A DNA stretch of 6,885 nt from Oscillospiraceae bacterium (GCA_902761265.1 CACWJV010000121.1:1-6885), one strand, 5' to 3'. Positions 1 to 4,719 are shown, numbered from the stretch's first letter. Translations and numbers: made by a program. Notes: a model not told the origin generated them from the sequence alone.

Positions 1-180
1 AACGATTCTGCCCTTCGGCAGTCCGCCGACGCCGGTTGCAATATCGAGCGAGACCGAGCCGGTGTGGATGGCTTCCACGTTCAGCTCGCTCGTTTGACCC
101 AGCCGCATGATCGCGCCCTTGCCATACTGCTTTTCAATCTGCGCCAGCGCGGTTTCGAGCGCTGATTTTTTGTCTGCCAT
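1..180 (-). CDS. recA: RecA recombinase, N-terminal 60 codons (gene runs off the window)
   Basis: The reverse complement of this stretch reads without interruption as the N-terminus of RecA: it opens MADKKSALETALAQIEKQYG and continues through KGAIMRLG, the conserved VEAIHTGSVSLDIATGVGGLPKGRIV-type core start and then leaves the window. RecA binds single-stranded DNA as an ATP-dependent filament, drives homologous pairing, and triggers LexA self-cleavage in the SOS response in the cytoplasm. Only the N-terminal helix and first strands are present; the Walker A ATP-binding loop, expected a few residues further on, lies outside. The ATG at 180 is supported by a GGAGGA ribosome binding site at 187-192 and by the family's usual N-terminus. 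The gene is transcribed leftward, divergently from the small-gene operon. A promoter at 220-248 and a LexA-type operator at 198-211 lie upstream. Identification is firm. Confidence 0.
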   Translation of the reverse strand, partial: MADKKSALETALAQIEKQYGKGAIMRLGQTSELNVEAIHTGSVSLDIATGVGGLPKGRIV

Positions 181-197
181 ATCGTCTCCTCCATGTT

Positions 198-211
198 CGT
201 ACAAATGTTCG
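198..211 (-). promoter_or_regulatory. Candidate LexA (SOS) operator of recA
   Basis: Read on the minus strand this is CGAACATTTGTACG, which matches the Gram-positive LexA/DinR box CGAAC-N4-GTTCG at every defined position but one (GTACG instead of GTTCG). A further CGAAC half-site lies at 195-199 in direct orientation, so that ATGTTCG (plus strand) occurs twice, at 193-199 and 205-211. The site lies between the -10 box and the recA start codon, where a repressor would block transcription. SOS control of recA by LexA is established in Firmicutes; binding here is inferred from sequence and position. Confidence 0.
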
Positions 212-219
212 TTGCGCCT

Positions 220-248
220 ATTATATAACAAATGAAAGGAAAAATCAA
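220..248 (-). promoter_or_regulatory. Sigma-A promoter of recA
   Basis: On the minus strand there is a perfect -10 box TATAAT (220-225) and a -35 box TTGATT (243-248) separated by 17 bp. Transcription would start near 213, so the candidate LexA operator (198-211) covers the first transcribed bases. The assignment rests on the boxes, the spacing and the position directly upstream of recA. Confidence 0.
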
Positions 249-293
249 TGCTTTTTGCAAAATTCATGGGCGCGTTTTTGAAAAGTCCTGATT

Positions 294-342
294 TAGGGAC
301 AAGGGGCAAGCGACCAGCGACAAGGGACAAGGGACAAGGGAC
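294..342. repeat. 7-bp tandem repeat, seven degenerate units
   Basis: Seven consecutive 7-bp units can be read: TAGGGAC, AAGGGGC, AAGCGAC, CAGCGAC, then AAGGGAC three times (322-328, 329-335, 336-342). The last three are identical and the earlier ones differ at one to three positions, a pattern suggesting expansion from one end. No open frame with coding signals uses it. Function is unknown. Confidence 0.
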
Positions 343-429
343 GCGGGTTCGCGCAGCGGAACACGATTCGCCGCGCAGGGGAGCGATCGGCAGCGGCGCT
401 GGCTTGCGACAGCCAAGGGTCGAACCAGG

Positions 430-475
430 GCAAATATAAAAAGCCGCCTGGTAGGCCCCAACTACGTTTATTTGC
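430..475. repeat. Nested inverted repeats
   Basis: Outer arms GCAAATA (430-436) and TATTTGC (469-475) are perfectly complementary. Between them GCCT (446-449) and AGGC (453-456) form a small hairpin with loop GGT. The element could fold into a stem-loop or cruciform or be a small repeat-family member. There is no matching gene context to call it a terminator. Confidence 0.
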
Positions 476-485
476 AAAACCCATA

Positions 486-521
486 GCGCCCGTAGTGGTC
501 GGCTATCAGCCGACTGGGCGC
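486..521. repeat. Two-tier GC-rich hairpin
   Basis: A perfect 7-bp stem GTCGGCT/AGCCGAC with a 3-base loop (498-514) is enclosed by a second complementary pair GCGCCC (486-491) and GGGCGC (516-521), with an asymmetric internal bulge of six bases against one. No T-run follows on either strand, so it is not an ordinary intrinsic terminator. It may be a repeat-type palindrome or part of a structured RNA; which one cannot be told from the sequence alone. Confidence 0.
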
Positions 522-579
522 GGATGGTAAAACCAACATCAGATCGGCAGCTGTCCGGCCGGGTGTGTTTTTATCTTTT

Positions 580-599
580 GTACTGCCGACGGGCAGTGC
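580..599 (+). repeat. Hairpin, weak terminator-like
   Basis: ACTGCC (582-587) pairs perfectly with GGCAGT (592-597) around the tetraloop GACG, and the stem can be extended to 580-599 with one G-T pair. The plus-strand sequence that follows (CTTTTCTTT) is pyrimidine-rich but interrupted, so termination would be poor. No gene upstream on this strand explains a terminator here. Confidence 0.
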
Positions 600-707
600 C
601 TTTTCTTTCCGGCGCCGTCCTTCCCTTCGCGGGCAGCTTTTATGGTTGCGGTTCTGTCCGCCCGCGTCCCCTCGCAAAACAGATCGGAACTTTTTTCCGT
701 CAAGCTC

Positions 708-736
708 TTGCATTTTCCTGCCGGCGGTGCTACAAT
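708..736 (+). promoter_or_regulatory. Promoter of the small-protein operon
   Basis: TTGCAT (708-713) and TACAAT (731-736) are separated by exactly 17 bp, close to sigma-A consensus. Transcription would start near 743, giving a leader of roughly 58 bases before the first small gene. The inverted repeat at 745-757 lies at the expected transcription start. Confidence 0.
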
Positions 737-744
737 AATTAAGA

Positions 745-757
745 TATTGGCGCAATA
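745..757. promoter_or_regulatory. Candidate operator palindrome at the start site
   Basis: TATTG-GCG-CAATA is a perfect inverted repeat with 5-bp arms lying about 3 to 15 bases downstream of the predicted transcription start of the small-protein operon. That is a typical repressor position. No regulator gene is present in the window, and arms this short can arise by chance, so the call is tentative. Confidence 0.
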
Positions 758-800
758 GGTTGTGTCGAATCTGACTTTTTGCGGAAGGAGGCTGGGTCGT

Positions 801-962
801 ATGTTCCAAAAATATGCAGATCTTTACAATACGCTTTACAATTTTGCTGATGCATTCATCACCAAATGGCTGAAAAAAGAGAACCCCACAAGAGAAGCGA
901 ATGGTTATATCAACAAAATCATCGATTTCCTGAAAGACACGTTCTCGACCTTTATCGGCTAA
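801..962 (+). CDS. Small amphipathic helical protein, paralogue A (53 aa, unknown)
   Basis: I do not recognise this protein. The ATG at 801 is chosen because AAGGAGG (785-791) lies 9 bases upstream; a GTG further up at 762 would put the ribosome binding site inside the gene. The 53 residues contain no signal peptide, no cysteine, and nine Phe/Tyr/Trp in the first half alone or nearly so. Residues 8-24 and 37-51 show 3-4 hydrophobic spacing (L8, L12, F15, F19; I37, I41, L44, F48, F51), suggesting two amphipathic helices joined by a charged turn KKENPTREANG (25-35). Net charge is about +1. A gapless alignment with the fourth small gene (1466-1627, same length) gives 17 of 53 identities, including the block ITKW..KENP. 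It is first in a three-gene operon. By hand count 60 of its 162 bases are G or C, far below valS. A membrane-active or self-assembling peptide is possible but unproven. Confidence 0.
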   Translation: MFQKYADLYNTLYNFADAFITKWLKKENPTREANGYINKIIDFLKDTFSTFIG

Positions 963-1011
963 GACTGCAAACACAAAGCGGATCATAATTTCAAAATAAG
1001 GAGGATACCCC

Positions 1012-1176
1012 ATGCTGCTCAGAACCTGGGATTATATCAACGCACTTTATGCTTTTGCAAACAAGATTTTCAAGTTTGAAAAGAAGAACGAAGACTGGAG
1101 AGACCTCCACGATAAGTGGACAGACGTCGAAAAGCTGATCAGAGGTCTGCTCGATTTCAGCATCAACGCGAAATAA
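1012..1176 (+). CDS. Small amphipathic helical protein, paralogue B (54 aa, unknown)
   Basis: The ATG at 1012 follows AAGGAGG (998-1004) by 7 bases and 49 bases after the first gene's stop, so this is the second gene of the operon. The 54-residue product is unknown to me. It has no signal peptide and no cysteine, and 19 charged residues (about 10 basic, 9 acidic). Hydrophobic residues in the N-terminal half fall at 2, 6, 9, 13, 16 and 20 (L, W, I, Y, A, F) and in the C-terminal half at 32, 36, 39, 43 and 46 (L, W, V, I, L), again two amphipathic helices. It shares D-x-x-N-x-L-Y-x-F-A (residues 7-16) with paralogue A, and W6, Y8, F15 plus, with a one-residue shift, K..D.EKL near residues 35-42 with the fourth small gene. 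It is therefore a diverged member of the same family. Function is unknown; a multi-component peptide system is one inference. Confidence 0.
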   Translation: MLLRTWDYINALYAFANKIFKFEKKNEDWRDLHDKWTDVEKLIRGLLDFSINAK

Positions 1177-1189
1177 GAGGTGAACGAAA

Positions 1190-1315
1190 ATGTCAGAATT
1201 TTTTGCAATCATCAAAACCAGATTTGCGCTTCTGAAGTCTCAGATCGGCCTTATCAAATATATGATCAAGTACGGCAAGATGCTGTTTGAACTGGCCGGA
1301 GATCTGAACAAATAA
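1190..1315 (+). CDS. Cationic heptad-patterned small protein (41 aa, unknown)
   Basis: This third gene of the operon starts 13 bases after the preceding stop, with GAGGTG (1177-1182) 7 bases before the ATG, indicating translational coupling. It is not clearly homologous to its neighbours. Its 41 residues show an almost perfect heptad register: position a is F5, F12, I19, I26, F33; position d is I8, L15, I22, G29, A36; position e is K9, K16, K23, K30. This predicts one long amphipathic helix with a lysine stripe beside the hydrophobic face; net charge is about +4. It has no cysteine, proline, tryptophan or signal peptide. Such a helix could lie on a membrane, as in phenol-soluble-modulin-like or leaderless-bacteriocin-like peptides, or form a coiled coil with other chains, possibly the operon partners. 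These are inferences; no family could be named. An intrinsic terminator follows at 1333-1355. Confidence 0.
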   Translation: MSEFFAIIKTRFALLKSQIGLIKYMIKYGKMLFELAGDLNK

Positions 1316-1332
1316 TTGTATGAACTTCTGAG

Positions 1333-1355
1333 GACCGGGAAATCCGGTCTTTTTT
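1333..1355 (+). terminator. Intrinsic terminator of the small-protein operon
   Basis: GACCGG (1333-1338) and CCGGTC (1344-1349) form a perfect 6-bp stem around loop GAAAT and are followed by six T residues (1350-1355). It sits 17 bases after the stop of the 41-aa gene and ends the three-gene unit. Confidence 0.
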
Positions 1356-1390
1356 CTATGCTATTTTCAAGGAAATTATATACAGGCCTC

Positions 1391-1420
1391 TTGACATTCT
1401 TCGCCGCTGCGTGCTAGAAT
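1391..1420 (+). promoter_or_regulatory. Promoter of the fourth small gene
   Basis: A consensus -35 TTGACA (1391-1396) and a -10 TAGAAT (1415-1420) are separated by 18 bp. It begins 35 bases after the operon terminator, so the fourth paralogue is a separate transcription unit. The start site would fall near 1427. Confidence 0.
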
Positions 1421-1465
1421 CAATGTCAGTAAACATCTGATCAACGCAGGGAAGGAGGGTGCAGG

Positions 1466-1627
1466 ATGCTTGCAGATCTTTGGGCATATTATGATATCAT
1501 TGTCGGTTTTATTGATACCGTGATCACAAAATGGTTCGGCAAGGAGAATCCGTTTGCGGATTTCAACAGCAAGATGGTCGACATCGAAAAGCTGACAAAG
1601 GACCTTACCCGTGTGTTCAGCAGATAA
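1466..1627 (+). CDS. Small amphipathic helical protein, paralogue C (53 aa, unknown)
   Basis: The ATG at 1466 follows AAGGAGG (1452-1458) by 7 bases. The product has 53 residues, exactly the length of paralogue A, and aligns to it without gaps at 17 identical positions, including I20-T21-K22-W23, K26-E27-N28-P29, N34, I40, K45-D46 and F51. It also shares the 11-bp DNA string TGCAGATCTTT near the start (1471-1481 here, 815-825 in paralogue A). Two amphipathic segments are visible (Y8, I12, F15, V19, W23; F33, M37, I40, L47, F51) around the turn FGKENPF. Net charge is about -1, the most acidic of the set. There is no signal peptide or cysteine. It has its own promoter and terminator, so its expression can differ from the operon copies. 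No known family is recognised. It could be a partner, an antagonist or immunity-like counterpart, or a redundant copy; the sequence does not decide. Confidence 0.
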   Translation: MLADLWAYYDIIVGFIDTVITKWFGKENPFADFNSKMVDIEKLTKDLTRVFSR

Positions 1628-1646
1628 CTTTTTTGGACAGAGAAGG

Positions 1647-1669
1647 AAGATCGGCGCGCCGGTCTTTTT
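1647..1669 (+). terminator. Intrinsic terminator after the fourth small gene
   Basis: AAGATCGG (1647-1654) pairs with CCGGTCTT (1659-1666, one T-G pair) around the tetraloop CGCG, and a T-run covers 1665-1669. It lies 20 bases beyond the stop codon and separates this gene from the valS promoter. Confidence 0.
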
Positions 1670-1730
1670 CTTTTGCCGGCAGCGGCTTCCCGCCAATTCG
1701 ATGCTGCGGGCGAAAAAAACGGCTTCCCGC

Positions 1731-1759
1731 TTGACAAGCGCGGCGTTTTGTGTTAGACT
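1731..1759 (+). promoter_or_regulatory. Promoter of the valS T-box transcript
   Basis: A consensus -35 TTGACA (1731-1736) and a -10 TAGACT (1754-1759) are separated by 17 bp, giving a start near 1766. An 11-bp direct repeat CGGCTTCCCGC occurs at 1683-1693 and 1720-1730; the second copy abuts the -35 box. Confidence 0.
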
Positions 1760-1765
1760 AACTGC

Positions 1766-1982
1766 AATCGGCGAAGATCAAGAGGAGTAGCGTTGCGGCC
1801 GGTACAGAGACAAGGCGGTCGGTGCAAGCCTTGCGAAGACGCAGCGTGAAGGTCGCTTGGGAGCCGCAGGAAGAACGTCTTTGACCAGTAGACCCTGCAA
1901 TCAAAAGAGTGCGGCGAAAGCCGAACTCAGGTGGTACCGCGGATTTTTCCGTCCTGAGACTGTTTCTCGGGGCGGTTTTTTT
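1766..1982 (+). ncRNA. T-box riboswitch leader of valS (tRNA-Val sensing)
   Basis: The roughly 217-base leader has the landmarks of a class I T-box. GAGGAGTAG lies near the base of stem I. CAGAGA (1805-1810) fits the AG-bulge region, and GGTGCAAGCC (1821-1830) fits the distal loop. A candidate specifier triplet GTC (1852-1854, valine) lies in GTGAAGGTCGC. The conserved T-box AGGTGGTACCGCG spans 1929-1941, where TGGT would pair with the ACCA end of uncharged tRNA-Val. CTCAGG (1926-1931) can pair with CCTGAG (1953-1958) as antiterminator, which excludes the terminator at 1949-1982. Starvation for valine, raising uncharged tRNA, should allow read-through into valS. The specifier position is inferred by eye; the T-box itself is certain. 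Confidence 0.
1949..1982 (+). terminator. T-box controlled terminator of the valS leader
   Basis: An 11-bp stem forms between 1949-1959 (CCGTCCTGAGA) and 1965-1975 (TCTCGGGGCGG, two G-T pairs) with loop CTGTT, followed by seven T residues. Its 5' arm contains the CCTGAG needed by the antiterminator, so the two structures are mutually exclusive, as expected for T-box regulation. Confidence 0.
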
Positions 1983-2013
1983 AATTCCGAATTTTTTTGA
2001 ACGGAGTGAAACT

Positions 2014-4635
2014 ATGGCAAAAGAACTTGCGAAACAATACGATCCGAAAGACGTGGAGGACCGTATCTACCAATCCTGGATCAAGGGTAACTATTTCCAC
2101 GCGGCCTGCGATCCGCAGAAAACCCCCTATACGATTGTGATCCCGCCGCCGAACATCACCGGTCAGCTCCACATGGGTCACGCGCTCGACAACACGCTGC
2201 AGGATATTTTGATCCGCTGGCGCCGGATGCAGGGCTACGATACCCTTTGGCTGCCCGGTACGGACCACGCGTCCATCGCCACCGAAGCGAAGATTGTGGA
2301 CGCGCTGCGCGCCGAAGGGATCAGCAAAGAGGATCTCGGCCGCGAAGGCTTCCTCAAACGCGCGTGGGAATGGCGTGCGCAATACGGCGGCCGCATTGTG
2401 GAACAGCTCAAAAAGCTCGGCTCCTCCTGCGACTGGGAACGCGAACGCTTCACACTGGACGAAGGCTGCTCCAAGGCTGTGCGCGAGGTGTTCAACAACC
2501 TGTATGAAAAGGGTTTGATCTATCGCGGCGAGCGCATCATCAACTGGTGCCCGCACTGCAAGACGTCCATCTCCGACATCGAGATGGAATATGAGGAAAA
2601 AGACGGCGCCTTCTGGCATATGGCCTATCCGTTTACCGACGGCTCCGGCGAAATCATTGTGGCCACCACCCGTCCCGAAACCATCCCGGGCGACACCGGT
2701 GTGGCGGTCCATCCGGACGACGAGCGCTACAAGGATATGATCGGCAAAACCGTCCGTATCCCCGTCATCGGCCGCGAAATACCCATCGTTGCCGACACTT
2801 ATGCCAAAATGGACAAGGGCACCGGCGCGGTGAAGATCACCCCGGCGCACGACCCGAACGACTTCGAGGTCGGTCTGCGCGCGGGCCTGCCGATTCTCAA
2901 CGTCATGACCGACGACGGCTATATGAACGAACAGGCGGGCAAATATGCCGGTATGTCGCTCAAGGAATGCCGCAAGGCGATCGTTGCCGACTTTGAAGCG
3001 GCCGGCGCGCTCGTAAAGATTGAACCGACCAAGCACGAGGTCGGTACCTGCTACCGCTGCCACACGAGCGTGGAACCGCGCGTGAGCAAACAATGGTTCG
3101 TCAAAATGCAGCCGCTGGCCGAGCCGGCGATTAAAGTTGTGCGCGAAGGCAAGACGAAGTTCATCCCCGAACGGTTCGACAAGACCTATTTCAACTGGAT
3201 GGAAAACATCCGCGACTGGTGTATTTCCCGCCAGCTCTGGTGGGGTCACCGCATTCCGGCGTGGTATTGCGACGACTGCGGCGAAATCACCGTTTCGCGC
3301 GAAGACTCGACCGTTTGCGCCCATTGCGGCAGCGCCCACATCCACCAGGATCCCGATACGCTCGATACTTGGTTTTCGTCGGCGCTGTGGCCGTTTTCAA
3401 CCCTCGGCTGGCCCGACAAAACGCCCGAGCTTGCGCACTACTATCCGACTGACACGCTCGTCACCGGTTATGACATCATCTTCTTCTGGGTGGCGCGTAT
3501 GATCTTCTCCGCGTGCGAACAGATGGGCGAAGTGCCGTTTTCCACGGTGTTCATCCACGGTATCGTCCGCGACGAGCTCGGCCGCAAGATGAGTAAATCG
3601 CTCGGCAACGGCATCGATCCGCTGCTGGTGATCGACAAATACGGCGCCGACGCGCTGCGTCTGACGCTTGCTACCGGCAACAGCCCGGGCAACGATATGC
3701 GTTATTCCGAAAAGAAGGTTGAGGCAAGCCGCAACTTTGCCAACAAGATCTGGAACGCCGCCCGTTTCATTTTGATGAATCTCGACGGCAGCGAGGCTGC
3801 CCCGCATGTGCCCGAAGCGGCTGCGCTCGAGGATAAGTGGATTTTGTCGCTGTTCAACAAACTGGTAAAGGAAGTCACCGAAAACCTCGAAAAGTTTGAA
3901 CTCGGCATCGCGGTGTCGAAGCTGTATGACTTTATTTGGGATATCTTCTGCGACTGGTATATCGAGCTTGCAAAGATCCGTTTGCAGCAGGGCGGCGATG
4001 CGGCCGCGCAGGCGAAGGACGTGCTGATCTATGTGCTTTCCGAAACGCTCAAGCTTCTGCATCCGTTTATGCCGTTCATCACCGAAGAGATTTGGCAAAC
4101 GCTGCCGCATACGGGCGACACGATCATGCTTTCCCCGTGGCCGGCTTTCAACGAGGTGCTGTGCTTCGACGAAGACGAAAAGCATATGGATATCATCATG
4201 GAAGCGATCCGCGCCATCCGCAACCGCCGTGCGGAGATGAATGTCCCGCCGTCAAGAAAGGCGCACGTCTATATCGCCACGGAATCCAAAGACGTGTTCT
4301 CGACGGCCGTTGTTTTCCTGCAGCGGCTCGCGTCCGCGGCGGACGTCGAGATCGGCGACAGCTTTGAAATTCCCGGCGCGGTGTCCATCGTCACGGCCCA
4401 CGCAAAGGTATATATCCCGATGGGCGACCTCGTTGATTTTGAAGCCGAGCGCAAGCGTCTGACCAAAGAAAAGGAAGGCGCCGAAAAGAAGCTTTCCGGC
4501 ATCTGTGCGAAGCTTTCCAACCCCGGCTTTCTCGCCAAAGCGCCCGAAGCGGTGGTCAACAACCAGCGCGAAGAGGAAAAGAAGCTGCGCGAAAAGATTC
4601 GGAACATCGAAGAAAGTCTGGCTGCGCTGCAATAA
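2014..4635 (+). CDS. valS: Valyl-tRNA synthetase (EC 6.1.1.9), complete
   Basis: This cytoplasmic class I synthetase charges tRNA-Val with valine using ATP. The ATG at 2014 is chosen because GGAG (2003-2006) lies 7 bases upstream and the product then begins MAKELAKQYDPKDVEDRIYQ as in the family; extending the frame to 1909 would run through the T-box terminator. The protein has 873 residues, usual for bacterial ValS. Visible motifs: PPPNITGQLHMGH with the HIGH signature at residues 53-56; TTRPET (218-223) of the CP1 editing domain, which hydrolyses mischarged Thr-tRNA; KMSKS at 525-529; and a charged coiled-coil arm from about 810 to the end. Cysteine pairs at 179/182 and at 419/422 with 435/438 look like zinc-binding knuckles. 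It is the only gene of its transcript, under T-box control, with a strong terminator at 4643-4679. No lesion is seen. Confidence 0.
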   Translation: MAKELAKQYDPKDVEDRIYQSWIKGNYFHAACDPQKTPYTIVIPPPNITGQLHMGHALDNTLQDILIRWRRMQGYDTLWLPGTDHASIATEAKIVDALRAEGISKEDLGREGFLKRAWEWRAQYGGRIVEQLKKLGSSCDWERERFTLDEGCSKAVREVFNNLYEKGLIYRGERIINWCPHCKTSISDIEMEYEEKDGAFWHMAYPFTDGSGEIIVATTRPETIPGDTGVAVHPDDERYKDMIGKTVRIPVIGREIPIVADTYAKMDKGTGAVKITPAHDPNDFEVGLRAGLPILNVMTDDGYMNEQAGKYAGMSLKECRKAIVADFEAAGALVKIEPTKHEVGTCYRCHTSVEPRVSKQWFVKMQPLAEPAIKVVREGKTKFIPERFDKTYFNWMENIRDWCISRQLWWGHRIPAWYCDDCGEITVSREDSTVCAHCGSAHIHQDPDTLDTWFSSALWPFSTLGWPDKTPELAHYYPTDTLVTGYDIIFFWVARMIFSACEQMGEVPFSTVFIHGIVRDELGRKMSKSLGNGIDPLLVIDKYGADALRLTLATGNSPGNDMRYSEKKVEASRNFANKIWNAARFILMNLDGSEAAPHVPEAAALEDKWILSLFNKLVKEVTENLEKFELGIAVSKLYDFIWDIFCDWYIELAKIRLQQGGDAAAQAKDVLIYVLSETLKLLHPFMPFITEEIWQTLPHTGDTIMLSPWPAFNEVLCFDEDEKHMDIIMEAIRAIRNRRAEMNVPPSRKAHVYIATESKDVFSTAVVFLQRLASAADVEIGDSFEIPGAVSIVTAHAKVYIPMGDLVDFEAERKRLTKEKEGAEKKLSGICAKLSNPGFLAKAPEAVVNNQREEEKKLREKIRNIEESLAALQ

Positions 4636-4642
4636 CCAAAAC

Positions 4643-4679
4643 AAAAAGCACCGTCTCACTGTGCGAGACGGTGCTTTTT
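4643..4679 (+). terminator. Strong intrinsic terminator of valS
   Basis: AGCACCGTCTC (4647-4657) pairs perfectly with GAGACGGTGCT (4665-4675) around a 7-base loop, and the flanking A4 (4643-4646) and T4 (4676-4679) extend the stem to 15 bp. It starts 8 bases after the valS stop. The A-run makes it potentially active in both directions. Confidence 0.
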
Positions 4680-4689
4680 CCGTGCACCG

Positions 4690-4719
4690 TTGACTTTTAT
4701 ACTCGATGCGTTATATAAT
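4690..4719 (+). promoter_or_regulatory. Promoter of the propeller-like exported protein gene
   Basis: TTGACT (4690-4695) and a perfect TATAAT (4714-4719) are separated by 18 bp, 11 bases after the valS terminator. The start would be near 4726, leaving a short leader with AAGGGAGG (4733-4740) 8 bases before the ATG. Confidence 0.

Larger units (their letters stand above)
249..707. other. Long non-coding stretch with tandem repeat and hairpins
   Basis: About 460 bases between the recA promoter and the next promoter contain no convincing gene. The open frames here lack ribosome binding sites and known motifs, and the longest one (minus strand, 468-1013) lies antisense to the first small gene of the downstream operon. 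What can be seen is a 7-bp tandem repeat (294-342), an inverted-repeat element (430-475) and two perfect hairpins (486-521 and 580-599), reported separately. The composition is GC-rich and the region could be decayed DNA, a repeat-type intergenic element, or the leader of an unseen RNA. Confidence 0.

Noticed and set aside
294..342. The 7-bp repeat as a CRISPR array
   Set aside because: Units are contiguous and 7 bp long, with no spacers. No cas gene is present.
430..475. Minus-strand terminator ending in the CTTTTT of this element
   Set aside because: The hairpin has only a 4-bp perfect stem and there is no minus-strand gene upstream that would need terminating.
524..742. Open frame on the plus strand in the gene-free stretch
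   Set aside because: No ribosome binding site precedes it. It runs through hairpins and the operon promoter, and its translation shows no domain-like features.
468..1013. A 181-codon open frame on the minus strand
   Set aside because: It runs antisense through the first small gene, whose ribosome binding site, promoter and paralogues support the plus strand. The minus frame has no convincing ribosome binding site at 1013 and no recognisable motifs.
801..1315. The small genes as a classical bacteriocin cluster
   Set aside because: No leader with a double-glycine site, no modification enzyme, transporter or immunity gene is present, and the 53-54 aa products are nearly neutral. The idea is kept only as a loose comparison.
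1909..2013. Upstream extension of the valS frame
   Set aside because: The extra 35 codons coincide with the T-box and its terminator, which explain this sequence. The proper ribosome binding site and family N-terminus begin at 2014.
1981..3345. A 454-codon minus-strand open frame inside valS, and similar ones at 3397-4185 and 4821-5867
   Set aside because: These are antisense shadows of GC-rich genes. They lack start signals and recognisable domains, whereas the plus-strand products are identifiable or have full expression signals.
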